Source of the DNA: Paroedura picta
Taxonomy: Eukaryota > Chordata > Lepidosauria > Squamata > Gekkonidae
Assembly (NCBI RefSeq): GCF_049243985.1
Contig: NC_135377.1
Coordinates: forward strand, 33,123,255 to 33,187,254
DNA length: 64,000 bases
Direction: 5' to 3'
Shown: positions 43,976 through 55,822 of the stretch, in pieces
Position numbering within the stretch: position 1 is the stretch's first letter
How the letters are laid out: every line of letters starts with the position of its first letter
Position numbers and translations under genes: made by a program
Notes under the pieces: generated by a model
The model's database searches: none
What the model saw: only the letters and a program-made list of their open reading frames with translations
Told to the model about the DNA's origin: nothing

Positions 43976-45861
43976 TGGTGAAAGAGGCTACACCCACCCG
44001 GCACTTAGCACAATCAGCAGGCCACATGCTGGATCACCTAGAGAGGAGGATTAATGGGAGTACATACAGGGGGACAACAGGAGACATGGATTTTACCCTG
44101 TGAGGTCCAGAGAGAGATTGACCTTTAGGAAGGCCAAATCAGACAGCCACCCTGGCTAGGTCCAGATGGGAATAGTGGGGGCTGAGAATACCTCCCAGGT
44201 GAAAGAACACCCACTTGCTCTGGACACTGGAGGTGGGCTGGGCAGGAGAGGAGACTCATGGCCATGTAAGAGAGATCAGGCCAGATGGCAGCCTTACATG
44301 AACAGTACTCCAGGGGATCGGTGAAGTGGGCTCAGGGGACTTGACAAAGTCTCCCTCACTATCACCTCTCCTGAATACTCTGCCATCGCATGCCTGGGAT
44401 GCCCACTGCTGCTGACCTCCCAGTTTACCACTGACAACCAGTAGTAATGAGGTTTCTCTCTAGTTGGGCTCTTTGAGACAGAAGTGGTGGGCTGTGGCAC
44501 CCCCCTCCAACTTCTTCCACCTGCTGTTCCCTCTGGCCATGTCTGCTGGCCTGTAGCCTCTGCACTTCTTTGCAGGGTTCATGCTTCCATTCCATTCCAG
44601 AGAACAATACTACCTTTTATCTGGGGGGGGGGGGGGTCACAGTTACAGGCTAGCCTGTACACTCCTTCCTTACAGAGAGGAGTGATGCCCACCCACAATC
44701 TGGTAGTGATGTCCACCCACCCCACCCACAATCTCTCTGTTATACATGCAGAAACAATGTATTCTATAGCTAGAAGTTGAGTTTCCAGGGCAGGCCGGGA
44801 TTTCATAGGTAAAATCGTCATTTTCAGCCAGCAGGGGTATCCACCTGCTAATCTGTTTCTTTTCCCATCTCCCTTGGAGGCATTACCAATTTGCAGGTCA
44901 AAGGAGCAGTTAGGAATTGGAAATATCCTCAGTCTCTGCTTACACATTTCTTCTCTTCACATGTAAGAATTTCGGTTTCCTTTGATTTAGTCCTGTTCCA
45001 CCCCTTGACCACCCCCTCCCCCTATCCTCTTATCTTAGAGTATCCATAATAAACCATTTGGCATTTTGTTTATTTAAGTCAATGCCTTTGATCACCTTCC
45101 TGGGAAAGATTGTCCTAGGACCAAACGGCAGTAAAGATTATTATCTCTGTTCTGGGAATCATCCAGAGTCTCACCTTTTGTTCTGTTCACTCCTGCTCTG
45201 TTCATTCCAGAGAAACATATTTATTTGCATAACATCAAAACAAGTCCATTTAATGAGGCCAATATCCAGGCAGCTCTCAAACCAGGGGAATGACTTGCCC
45301 CAGGCTGGCTGTATAGGCATAGTGGTGTCCCGGAAGTGACTGAGGACATGTGCCATTTGGGAAAGGGTCAACTGAACTCTTATCCCACAGAGTAGAATGG
45401 GAATTCTGTTATTGGAAGCCAGCAGTGCCTGTTAAGTTTGGAAGGCTTCTATTGGTGTTTCCAAGGTTGGAGAATTCTGCCCCTCCTTTGCCTTGGAGTT
45501 TTGTAAACAGTTTAAGTGAGCAGAGACTGTATGGATAATGTATCTATTAATTAGCTACCACAAACAGCACCAAAGTTGGTAAAATATTCATGCTGGGTGC
45601 CCTTCCATGAACATGGCCTTGCAAACCACAACCAGGCTAAAATTCATGACAAACTTTAGTTCATGAGTCATTCTGTGCCCATCCCAAATACTTACCCTCT
45701 TTTTGCTTAAGTCTTCAGAACTGCAGGGTTCAATACATTCCATTATATCTATATATTAATTTGTATCATTCATTAATTGCCATAGGGTTATAGGTACCTA
45801 TTTTCTTCCATTAGAAACTATAAACAGAACAGAAATATATCCCTGGCCCAAAATTTGATTC
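43976..45861. other. Intergenic, unrecognised
   Basis: Open frames on both strands at 44290-44950 are not similar to any protein I know. G11-12 and C runs are present. No repeat family identified. Confidence 0.35.
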
Positions 45862-45864
45862 TAG

Positions 45865-46759
45865 GGGGCCTTCCGCACTCCTTCAAAATCGCACAATGGT
45901 TGCCAATTGAAAACGCTACTGATTTGCCATTATGCACAACGTTGTTGACAATCTGCCACACACCTGAAACCGATCCGCAAAAAGCGCTTCTTTGTAGCGC
46001 TTTCAGGGAAATCCCCAAAAGTGGATTCACCTTTCGGAAAGCGCTACACTCCTGCAACCAATCTGCAACACTAGCGGGAAAGTTCTGTGCATTACCATTG
46101 TTGTGGTTTCTACAAAGTCCCTCCCCCTGGCTCTCTCCTCTGATCTTCCTGCGAAGCGATCGCCATTTTTTTTTCTCCGAGCGAGTGGAGATCAACGCAC
46201 CGGCAAGCCTCCGTTTAGCCAGTGAGGCTTCCCCGGCTGCAGACCCTCCCCAGAGCTGTTTAAAGTCACTAAGCACAAACAACAGAGACCCCTGTTTGCT
46301 GATGTATTTTCCTTTTATTTTTCACACTGTTTTCGGCCGAAAATCGCGCCCGTGAGGGGGGGGATTTTTTTTTCACTCGGGGGGAGCGTGGCAACGATGA
46401 AACGGCAGCTCAAACACACCTGCCAGCTGGATGGGTCTCTCCGTTGCAATGAAGCAACGCATATTCGTTGCAACGGGTGTTTTTTTTTTTTTAAACCTTT
46501 CTTAAATGGAAAGGGGCTGTTTGGAAGCATGCTAACGGCTGCCCATTGGCTGCTTGACGGCCAGGGGCGGGACGAGCTCGGCAATAGCGCTTCCTTTCCA
46601 GTGTTTTTTGCCGAGACCGGAAGCCTGTGGGAAACGATAGAAACGCAACTGGATTCCACTACAAAGGCAGGTATGCATAACGACGAATTCCACTATTTAA
46701 AATGGCTTTTTTCCGTTCAGCAAACAATTTGCTACAAGGATCCCAGTGTGGAAAGCCCC
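45865..46759. mobile_element. TIR element family A, complete copy (895 bp)
   Basis: The left end GGGGCCTTCCGCACTCCTT and the right end, read inward, GGGGCTTTCCACACTGGGAT are terminal inverted repeats. TAG flanks both sides (45862-45864 and 46760-46762), a 3-bp duplication of the PIF/Harbinger type. Open frames of 166 and 154 codons overlap on opposite strands and contain no DDE motif, so it is non-autonomous. Internal phrases GCGAAGCGATCGCCATTTTT and CCCATTGGCTGCTTGACGGC mark the family. Confidence 0.75.
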
Positions 46760-46949
46760 TAGTAATTGTGGGAATGTGACTATTCAGTTTCTAATTCAGT
46801 TTCCTTTTAGTTTCAGAGGTCTGGATTGTTTGATAAGGCTATTTTGCTATAAGAATTATTTAAACCCTAACAAATCTAAAAACAAACAGGAAATACCTGT
46901 TAATGTCATTATTATAATGATCAGAATTTAAAATAAATGGCCTAGGTGT

Positions 46950-47170
46950 TATTATTTATTTTATTGTTTATCTCATTAGACTTGTAGGCCACTGCTCCCA
47001 GCCAGCCGGCTCATGGTGGTTAACATCAAATGTTGAATAAAAATTTAAAATGAAACATAATACAATAAAACAATTGAACCCTTCTACCCACCCCTTCTCC
47101 CACCTCATCCCCCCCAGCTGTGAACACCCAGGAAAGAAAATGCTACCCTGATGGGGAAAAAATGGGGAAC
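46950..47170 (-). repeat. LINE 3' end, antisense
   Basis: CTTGTAGGCCACTGCTCCCA, CCGGCTCATGGTGGTTAACA and A-rich AATAAAA tracts, as at 33280. Confidence 0.65.
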
Positions 47171-47346
47171 AATTAAGGAGAAGGGGTCCACGATGTTCCC
47201 TTATTTTGCTGTTCTGTTTTTTAAGAGTTCAAAAGGGAAGGGGGAAAGTGAAATGAGCGTGTAAGCAAATATGCTTCACAGTCTGCATAGTTACTGAGTT
47301 TACCACTAAAGAGGACTGTGCAGACTGGGCCCTGTATTGCATACAC

Positions 47347-47497
47347 CAGGGGTAGTCAAACTGTGGCCCTCCAGATGTCCATGGACTACAATTCCTATGA
47401 GCCCCTGCCAGCGAACACTCTTCCAGCGAACGCTGGCAGGGGCTCATGGGAATTGTAGCCCATGGACATCTGGAGGGCCGCAGTTTGACTACCCCTA
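47347..47497. mobile_element. Palindromic hAT MITE, intact copy
   Basis: Ends CAGGGGTAGTCAAACTGTGG and its complement. The body is almost one palindrome with a short asymmetric centre (CGAACACTCTTCCAGCGAAC). GCATACAC occurs at both 47339-47346 and 47498-47505, a perfect 8-bp duplication. Confidence 0.95.
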
Positions 47498-48127
47498 GCA
47501 TACACCATTCACTCACTGACCGAGCTTTGCTGTAATTCTACAGAAGTGTCAGCAGTTCATTTTTGTCTGCTGCTCTGTTCTCGTTGAGGATCCCCATGCT
47601 AGGCGCTGGACAAGTGCTTTGCTCGGTATACAGGCTTACAGAATCTCTCCAACAGGGAGAGACCAAGGGAAGCATGTATTATGGTTTCTTAACTTGTGCA
47701 AACTGTAGAGAAAGTTTTTGACTGGATGAGAAAATGTTGAGAAAAGAACACTCATTAGCGATGAGGACAGATCTGATATTTTTAAACAGTAATGTTTAAA
47801 AAATGTTTGCTCTTGTACCAGTTCTCCAGGACAATCTCCCCAGTTATGATTAGCTTCCACAGAGAAACACGACACCTAAGTTATCTGCTGTTCATATAAA
47901 CAGCCTATATAACACATATCTGGAAGGTCATGGTGTGAATCATGACCTTCTAATCCCCAAATTTTTGCTCCCAGCCTGCTTCCAATATCAGAAGTGAGCT
48001 GCAATTTGAACCTGATATATGTGGCTAGTTTCATCATTGGAGCCAATGGAGCATCACAGAGGTGACCTGCGATATCTGTGTGTGAATACATGCGCATGTG
48101 CTAGTCCAGTCTCCCTTTTTGTTAAGA

Positions 48128-48290
48128 AAGTCACTGTAGTATAGTGGTTAGAATTCTGGATTGGAAATAGCTGGGTTCAAAACCCTACCTCAGCCATTAT
48201 CCTCACTGTGTGATCTTGGGACAATCTTGCTCCATGATACCTCACAAAGGCATATGGGTGAAATGGCAGCCAAAATATGAGCTGTGCCTT
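48128..48290 (+). repeat. tRNA-derived SINE (MIR-like)
   Basis: GTAGTATAGTGGTTAGAATT (A box), GGTTCAAAACCCTACCTCAG (B-box region) and TGTGTGATCTTGGGACAATC. Confidence 0.8.
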
Positions 48291-50302
48291 ACCTCTATAT
48301 TTTTAGAAGGCAGGTCTTGACCCCTGCTTCCCCATTTTCCATGCTAGTGATTCCCCCTCCAATAAACTATTGGGAAGAGGACAAATTATATCTGTGCAGA
48401 TTTTCACCACTGTCGTTGCTTGTTGTGTATCTTCATTTTCCTGCCTCCTTTCTCTTCTCAGGGGAATTGCTCCCAGAATTGAACATGAATTATTGTCTAG
48501 CAAGATCACAGATTCTACAAATGAGCTATGGAGGTCATTGGCTTGGACTGGCTGTCTTTCCTTCTTTTTGGGTACTCTGGTCAAGCATGCTGCAGTTTTC
48601 AGATTCAATTCCTTCATTCTTGTAGAAACTTCTTTAGCACTCTATCTGTCCTTTAATGCAAGATGGTAGTGTTAACATTAACCAGTAAAAAATAATCAAA
48701 GTGTTGGTGGATTTTCAAAACATATTATTTAACCTTGCTAGATAAGCAAAAGTTCAATTATAAAGATACAGATAGCTTATATTTAGTTCAAGGTTTTGCA
48801 TGGTTAAAACTTAAAAGCAATGACTGCAGTACAAAGACACTGTTGCAACTATCAATAAAGAAAGAAATCTTGGTCATTGAGGAAATTCTGAAGTGCCTGT
48901 GTTCAAGGGTGGAGTTTCTCAATAGCAGTGATGTAAAGTGAGGAAGAAAGTCCCTTCTTCACCCAAATGAAGGTATAGATACATTTCATTCATTTCCCTT
49001 TTGACTATTGCAAAGTAACTTTCCATATCAAAATAGGTATCAGGCTGTCTATATTAGAATAAATTCATTTAATAAAAATATGTAACCAAATTCCACAACC
49101 ATTCTGGTTTCATGATACCTACATATGGTACATGGTTGTCTTTTTCCTAAACAAAATAGTGAAATCCAATACTAAACTGAATGATAAAATTTATGCTTGT
49201 TCTGCATATAAATGCTATTAAATACATTTTATGTGGGCAAAATGTTCACAGTGTCTATATACAAAGAATTAGAAAAAATAGCATAACTATATATGTCTTG
49301 TTTTATGACAATTTGATACGGAAGATTTTGGTTTTCAACGGAGGTATGGGAAGCTGAAAGCAAAATATACACAAAGCAAAACCAACAGTTCTATCCTATA
49401 CAGAGTAATGCTAATCTAAGCCAATTGAAATCAATATTTAGATAGAAACCATTTAGATAGAATTGCACTGCAAGAAGCCATGACATAACTGCAGCCAGAA
49501 AACCTCAAAAACCAATGTATTCATACAAAGCTTTTGAGAGAGGAAGATTTGCATTCTGTGCCCCCAAATGCAAAAGTTTTAAAGATATAACTGACATGGG
49601 TAATTTTACAGTTGGGGCTGTGATTGAGAAGGATGTGACTGTGGTCCTTACATGTCAAGCATGGAATGAGAAGTCCAAAATGGTCTTAGTCCCAAAATGG
49701 TCTTAGTCCCAAAACTATTTCTGAAGCTCAATTTGAATGTATGTCTAGGATGCTAGAACTGAGTAACAACCCACAAATGTTTGAGAATGTCTTAATTTCT
49801 TCTAAGTTTGAAATGAGTTTTTTTCTAGAAGATATCAATTCTACCTATAATTTCCCCCCCATATTTCTCACTCCTCCATCCCCCTCTATTTTATAGTAAC
49901 ATGTGAGTTAGGCAGAGAGACTGACTCATATTATAGCAAAGTAGGAAATTGAATATGGGCCTCCCCAGTTCTATTTTAATATTGAGGGGCAGGGCTATTG
50001 AGAATAGCTACCAAAGGAGTTCTTCAATAGATTTTGTGTGTGAGTGTGTGTTAAGTGCTTATGGAAGTCCTATGAATTAGTATTCTCCAAAAAATGCTGT
50101 CATTAACAGACTTGCTCAGGTCTTCCAAACTAAGAGCCTCTGGCTTCCATGACTGAGTCAATCACTCATGTTAAGTCTTCTCCTGTGCCTTCAACTTTGT
50201 CTAGCATTGTTATCTTTTCCAGCAGTGCCCGTCTCATACTGGGATCAGAGTACGATAGCCTCAGTTTAGTCATTTTAGCTTCTAGAGATAGTTGGTCTAG
50301 AA
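48291..50302. other. Intergenic, AT-rich, unrecognised
   Basis: Contains an 18-bp duplicated phrase (AAATGGTCTTAGTCCCAA) at 49678-49713 and a fragment of the 6575-type repeat near 49390-49480. Two long overlapping frames at 48284-48669 have no recognisable product. Confidence 0.35.
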
Positions 50303-50596
50303 CAGTGGTTCTCAACCTTTCTAATGCCATGACCTTTTAATACAGTTCCTCATGTTGTGGTGACCGACAACCCTAAAATTATGCAAGTGTTCTTTCATAG
50401 AAATTAAACCGAAACTGACCAATGGTGTGAAGATCCATTGTTCATGATTGTATATAAGTTGCATATAAATTGGTGGTTACCTTCAGGAGGAGTGGCAACA
50501 GTGATGCCCCCCCCCAGCTGTTTGCCCTGCTGCAACTCCTGTGAAAGGGTTGTTCAACCCCGAAAGGGGTCCTGACCCCCAGGTTGAGAACAACTG
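50303..50596 (+). mobile_element. SPIN-like hAT MITE, copy 1
   Basis: The left end CAGTGGTTCTCAACCTTTCT with TTAATACAGTTCCTCATGTT, and the right end CCTGACCCCCAGGTTGAGAA, are those of the SPIN (Space Invader) hAT family. GTCTAGAA at 50295-50302 and 50597-50604 is a perfect 8-bp duplication. The interior (GCAAGTGTTCTTTCATAGAA) differs from the SPIN consensus I recall, so this is a related non-autonomous subfamily. Confidence 0.93.
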
Positions 50597-50604
50597 GTCT
50601 AGAA

Positions 50605-51477
50605 CTACAGATTTGTTTTTGTTTGTTGGTGATTTATGGGTTCTGTAAGACACGGACACTCAGCTCCAGCGACCAAACAACTTTAATGGAACAGGAAATA
50701 CTGAACACCAACAATCGGAACATATTTGCAGATCCTGTTAAGGCATATGATTGGCCATTAACAAAGGCCTGTGATTGTTCCTTTTGTCTCTTCATTGATT
50801 GGCTGTGCTCAGGGGATCATTGAATCCCTAACAGCAGTTTTGTTTCTCAGGCTCAGCTTTTAAGCTCTTGGTCTCTGAATGTTCATGGACACTACAGTAT
50901 CCATAAAACTCTCCTGTCAACTTTCTTTACTGGCTAGCTTTCAAACCCATATATAGAATGGTTAATGCCATGGCATGAATTAACTTGATCTTGGTCAGCA
51001 GTGACACATCTCTACCCCTAAGAATCTTTTCTTATTCCTTCAGATTCCACTGAAGTACAAAGTTCAAAGTGGTTGCCCAGATCTCCCCCAAACACTTCCA
51101 GTCCATATTCTTTAGTCACAAAGTAGAACTGACCCAAGCAGTTGTGACAGGAAGGACTAATGAATATTAAAGCATACATTCTTTTATATGTATATACATT
51201 CTGATGTAAGATGTTATACCTTCAAAATGCTTTTGGAAAGAAGTTACAGTCTCCCGAGGAAATCTAAAAATCATCCCCTGCTTTGAGACATATTTACCTT
51301 ATGTGAATAAATAGATTTTGGATTACTCTAATTTAAAACAATGTGAAATATAAATTTGTACATACATTTTAAGAAGTACAGAAAGAAGTAGTGATGCACA
51401 GACCTATATTATTTTAACATGTTCTTTGCATTGAACAGATTGTGTTGCCAATGCACATTTAAATCTGAGTTGTTCTG
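50605..51477. other. Intergenic, unrecognised
   Basis: No exon or definable repeat. Confidence 0.35.
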
Positions 51478-51597
51478 CCAGATTCAAGTTCAGAAGCACC
51501 TTACAGACCAGCAAGATTTTTGGAGCATATGCTTTTGAGAATCTAAGATCCCTTTGTCAAATATTGTAGACTAACATGGCTACTCTCTGAAATAGTC
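51478..51597. repeat. Copy of the agtccagtggcacc repeat
   Basis: AGTTCAGAAGCACCTTACAG and TAGACTAACATGGCTACTCT are the two ends of this dispersed repeat. Confidence 0.75.
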
Positions 51598-52551
51598 ATT
51601 CTGTTTCCCTTTTCTACAGTACCTAGCACACCTTTGATGCTAAATAAATGTTAACTATGTATAGCAATTAGAACATTCTATTCCCCAAATCAAATCCTCT
51701 CTTCCAACTTACTCATGATCTAGTCTAAGCTTCATTTATGTCCCCAAGGGTTACAACTAAGGCACTTTGTTACAGTAAAGATCTTAACAAATGAATAAGA
51801 ATGAAAATTTACAACAGGGCTATAACAGACCGCTTTAAAATGTTATATATGGCAGCTTTTAAGTAAGAGTTTATGGCTTAGTAAACAAGTTTTTGTGACT
51901 TGCATGGCTATATAACCTACATTTAAGGTCTTTAAAACACTGGCTCAGAGTAAGTTGCAAACTGACGCTAGAAATGTTGCTTAATGGAAAGAAGAAAATG
52001 TTGGTCAACACATTTATATGTTCTGGCAACAACCAAAATTCTTTACGATAAGTACAAACCCTGGCAATTATTGAACACAGTAATTTATATCAAATTGAAA
52101 GAACTTCTGTTTTGCCATTTGTAGGAAATAACTCCAAACATTTATTTAGAAGAAAGGACATTATAATAAATTATACATATAGCATGCTACAATAATAGTA
52201 CCTTTGCTGAAAAGCATTAGCCAAATTCTAAAATTTTAAACCAATATGTCAATTGTGTGTCATTTTCATCTTCCAGCTATACACATTGTTCAAACAATGT
52301 GAGTCTTGCCCAGTGGACAGAGCAGGGTGGCCACCCATCTTGTTGAGCCTGTGGGCAACACCCTTTGGAACTTTGAGGACAAGCAGTGGGCAGCTCCATA
52401 AAATGGCTGCTACCAGGGGGAAATTACAAAGTGGCTATCATGGAAGGCTGGGGTCTATTACAACATATTTGGAGATTACAAACCAAGAATCCTTCTGGAA
52501 TGATGGCAGTTATTTCAGAATGAATGCTACTGCAGACACCAAGGTGACAGC
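51598..52551. other. Intergenic, AT-rich, unrecognised
   Basis: A frame at 52253-52597 enters the following hAT element and is not a gene. Confidence 0.35.
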
Positions 52552-52559
52552 TCTTGGAC

Positions 52560-52914
52560 CAGTGGCTTTCAACCCTCCTAATGCCCCAACCCTTTAATAC
52601 AGTTCCTCATTTTGTGGTGACCCCCAACCATAAAATTATGCAAGTGTTCTTTCACAGAAATTAAACCTAAATTGGCCAATGGCCTGAAGATCCATTGTTC
52701 ATGATTGTTTTCCCCCCAGGGTTTCTGAGTTCAATTCTGCCTCTTGTCCCACCATGCCGATCTTGCTCTTTTCCGCTCATCCAGACAAATGCTCTATCTC
52801 GATCTACCCCTCAAGGTTGTTGTATAGATGACTCACCCCCCCCCCCCCCCCGGTCAAGCTGCTTGCCCTGCCACGACCCCTGTGGGGTCCTGACCCCCAG
52901 GCTGAGAACCACTG
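52560..52914 (+). mobile_element. SPIN-like hAT MITE, copy 2
   Basis: Same ends and interior as the copy at 50303 (CAGTGGCTTTCAACCCTCCT, GCCTGAAGATCCATTGTTCA, CCCCCAGGCTGAGAACCACT). It is flanked by TCTTGGAC (52552-52559) and TCTTGGAT (52915-52922). About 110 bp of CT-rich sequence at 52712-52830 appear to replace part of the interior. Confidence 0.9.
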
Positions 52915-52922
52915 TCTTGGAT

Positions 52923-54198
52923 TATTACATGTCTTTCTCGGATCAGCTAACATGAAAGAAGGCAAATACAAATGCCACCTTTCCACCTAAATTGGATGCT
53001 TAAGGAGGCAAACATCAAAGTATTTCAACATTAAAAAGTTTAAGACATTTCCTTGATGAACCTCCATGGTTACTCCTGTCACTTTCTGCCCTGCTGACCA
53101 GATACATGCAACCTTGACTTTGTTTTGGAATTGTCCTCCTTTGCTTCCCACTTGCAACATCATGGAAATTTAAATTTGTCCTCCTTACTAAAACTCTCTA
53201 ACCTTTTCCTTGAAAATAGTTTTAGTTTTAAGGCAATAATTTTACTACCAGATGAGTCTCTGGTACACTGAAGAATACCTTAGCATTATTGGATAGTTTG
53301 TGACCATCAATAAAACAGACTGACTGGATTAGAAGTTTCTGAAGAGAACCAGATCAGTTCAGTTTATTTGAAGAAAATGAACCCCCTTCCCCCAAAAGCC
53401 CACTGGACTCTCAGAATGGAGTCACTGAGTCAAATACACGAGGAGACTACAAAACTATGTCAACATATAAAAAGAGTTTATTTTTATGCCAATAAAAGCT
53501 TACTGACTGACTATAAAAATAGTTTAATATACACAAGGCAACATATGTTTAAAACAATGAATCACAGTAACTATTTAACATATGATATTGTTCCTGCAAT
53601 CAACTTTGCCTTCCCACTTCCCCTACAGAGCCTGAATTCTGTATGACATGGGATGCAAAGTGATCCGCATGGCCTTGGTAAGAAATTGCAAATGAAAGTG
53701 AGTGGGGAAAAGGGCCCTGAACAGTGAAGCACTCTATTCCCTCTCCACAGTACTCTCAAATTACAAGGAAACATGCTCTGAGTGAACTGTTTTTTTAAAA
53801 TTCAAAATACTCTTCAAGCCTTTCATTGTGCAATTTTGTCTCTCAACTGCTCCACCTAAGCAATTATTTTGGAAGAATTAGCAGGAAGTGGATAAAGTTT
53901 CATGGGTTTAGAGCTTGTGGGCCTTTCCATTACTCATGACTACAGGGAAGTTCCCTCCCCATGTGAACTATATAATGTTAATCTGTCACGTATTATTTGG
54001 ATGGTATAAGCACTATATAAGTACCCTTTTTATATATACAAAAAGCGGACTGAGAACTATTTCAGCATGCTGGAATGACATGACACAGTGGTGCACTATG
54101 AATAGCGCGACATTGGTGGGGCTAATAGCATGACATTACTGTGGTCTTTCCCACAGAATTAGTATTCTACCAGGAGGGGAGACAATGAGTCACAGAGT
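52923..54198. other. Intergenic, unrecognised
   Basis: No exon, repeat or regulatory motif I can support. Confidence 0.35.
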
Positions 54199-54425
54199 GT
54201 TTCTGCACCGGAGGCATTGTGCGGGGCTGCAGGCTGGAGCTAGAGGTTGAACAGGTTGTCCCACCTTTTCCTGTTCTCACACGGGGGAGCATTTAGCCCA
54301 GTGAATCTTGTCCACCCCAGATTTGTGCTCCCACTTGGAAACTGGGGCAGTGAAGTTCCCAGTGCGGAAACTGTCAGGAAGGGAACTACACCATTGGCTC
54401 TGCCATTCACATGATTGACCCTGTA
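54199..54425. repeat. 'gtttctgcaccgg' dispersed element, copy 2
   Basis: GTGTTTCTGCACCGGAGGCA at one side and GTGAAGTTCCCAGTGCGGAA at the other. It is the reverse-oriented relative of 36645-36850. Confidence 0.6.
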
Positions 54426-55399
54426 GTATAAGACTGCACCATGCTGCTGCAACTTTCTTTTGTGTCCCCCGCTCCCTATAGTATATGGTTATTGTGTAGT
54501 ATATTCAGACACATGGCTTTCATGTTACTTACTACTAACACAATTTGCTGCAATCTTAAGAGGGAGAAGAATTTTTAATTGGGGGTTAATATACAGCAGA
54601 ACTCCACTGCTCTTTTTACTATTTACTGAAATAAATTCTTTACCCAAATTTTAAAGGCCCAATAGTTTATACCCTTTTTTTCTAATATGGGTCTCTTATA
54701 GCCAAATAATTTCTTTTAACTTTTTCAAATAATGAAACATTTTTCTTTTCTGAGAAACATTGGCTCAATTTATGTTCCATGTTAAAAATTTGTACTCCAT
54801 AATCAAACACCAAGTTTTTTCCAGCTCCAGCTGTTGTGACTCTCATATACTTCTGGAGACTCCATTGACATCTCCTCCAACCCTTTTAAAACATTCTAAA
54901 ACTTCTCTCAAGGTTTGCGCAGACTTCAGTCTATATCTCTGCTGTATAAAAGAAACAAACCTCCCAATTTGTCCTATCGAAATGGGATCTTTCCCTTCTG
55001 TACCTTTGTCATTTCCCCCTTTCTCATTTGTTCATTTTATCTTTTCTACCTTGTATATCACGTTTTATCTTTATCTTTTCCCCTAAAAAAACTGAATTAA
55101 ATTTTTTTAAAGAGGAAGAACAGGCATGAGCGAAGTACAACTCCAACTTACAGCCCTCTTCTCCTAGTCGTCAACTGTTATCCTTAATAACACGGGGTGT
55201 TATGGTACTTGTACTGGCTTCCTCAGAGAATCGTATTTATTTTAAAAAAAGGGAAAAAAAGGAACCACCTCAAACCCACATAAATCAACCTTCCACCCCA
55301 TGGGCTGGTTAAGACACGAAGTTAAAGTACGGAGTAAAACACGGCACACTAAAATCAACCGAAGGGCAGCGCCAGCTTCCATCAAAGATAAACACCATG
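54426..55399. other. Upstream of the PDE7A island, unrecognised
   Basis: AT-rich until about 55.2 kb, then grading into the CpG island. Confidence 0.35.
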
Positions 55400-55493
55400 A
55401 TGGGCAGTAATTACACCCCGCCGGCCAAAGCACAGGGCAGCTTCCACCTGGCGCCGAAGGGATAGTAAAACGGGCGCCAGGCGAGCACGCCGG

Positions 55494-55520
55494 GGAGGGG
55501 AGGGGAGGGGAGGGGGAAGG
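55494..55520 (+). repeat. GGGGA tandem run, G-quadruplex candidate
   Basis: Five or more G4-5 runs, each separated by a single A, lie at the upstream edge of the CpG island. Such spacing is ideal for a parallel G-quadruplex. Confidence 0.6.
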
Positions 55521-55814
55521 CCTCTTTCCACAGAAAAGGTTCCCCAGGCGAGTTCTAAAAGGCGGAAAGAGCCGCGAATGGGCAACGAGCCCAGCCCTCC
55601 ATCCCGGGTCAGGGCTGAAGGCGCGCCCGAGAATTCGTGCCGCTCTGGCCAGCTGCCGGAGGGAGGGGAAAAGCCTTCAGTCAAAAAGGAATGCAACAAA
55701 AGGCCCTCAAGCGCGGAGTCCCCGAGGCTTAAAGGAAGAACTTCGCGCGAAGATGCCTCCAAACCGCCTTCCTCTCACTTCCCCTTCGCTGAGGGGAAAG
55801 AGCCAAGGCGGCTC

Positions 55815-55822
55815 TGACGTCA
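55815..55822 (+). promoter_or_regulatory. Perfect palindromic CRE (TGACGTCA)
   Basis: The full 8-bp cAMP-response element lies about 670 bp upstream of the PDE7A1 start codon, in the island core, with a further ACGT half-like motif five bases on (cacgacgt). It would place a cAMP-degrading enzyme under CREB control, a negative-feedback arrangement. CREB-type control of the human PDE7A1 promoter has been discussed in the literature, as I recall. Function here is inferred. Confidence 0.7.

Noticed and set aside
43900-45400. An LTR retroelement suggested by ATAATAAACCATTTGG near 45047
   Set aside because: No paired terminal repeats, primer site or protein motifs could be seen.
45855-46355. 166-codon and 154-codon open frames as a possible transposase
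   Set aside because: They lie on opposite strands of the same DNA, contain no DDE or zinc-finger pattern, and similarity to the 23.8-kb copy is at DNA level.
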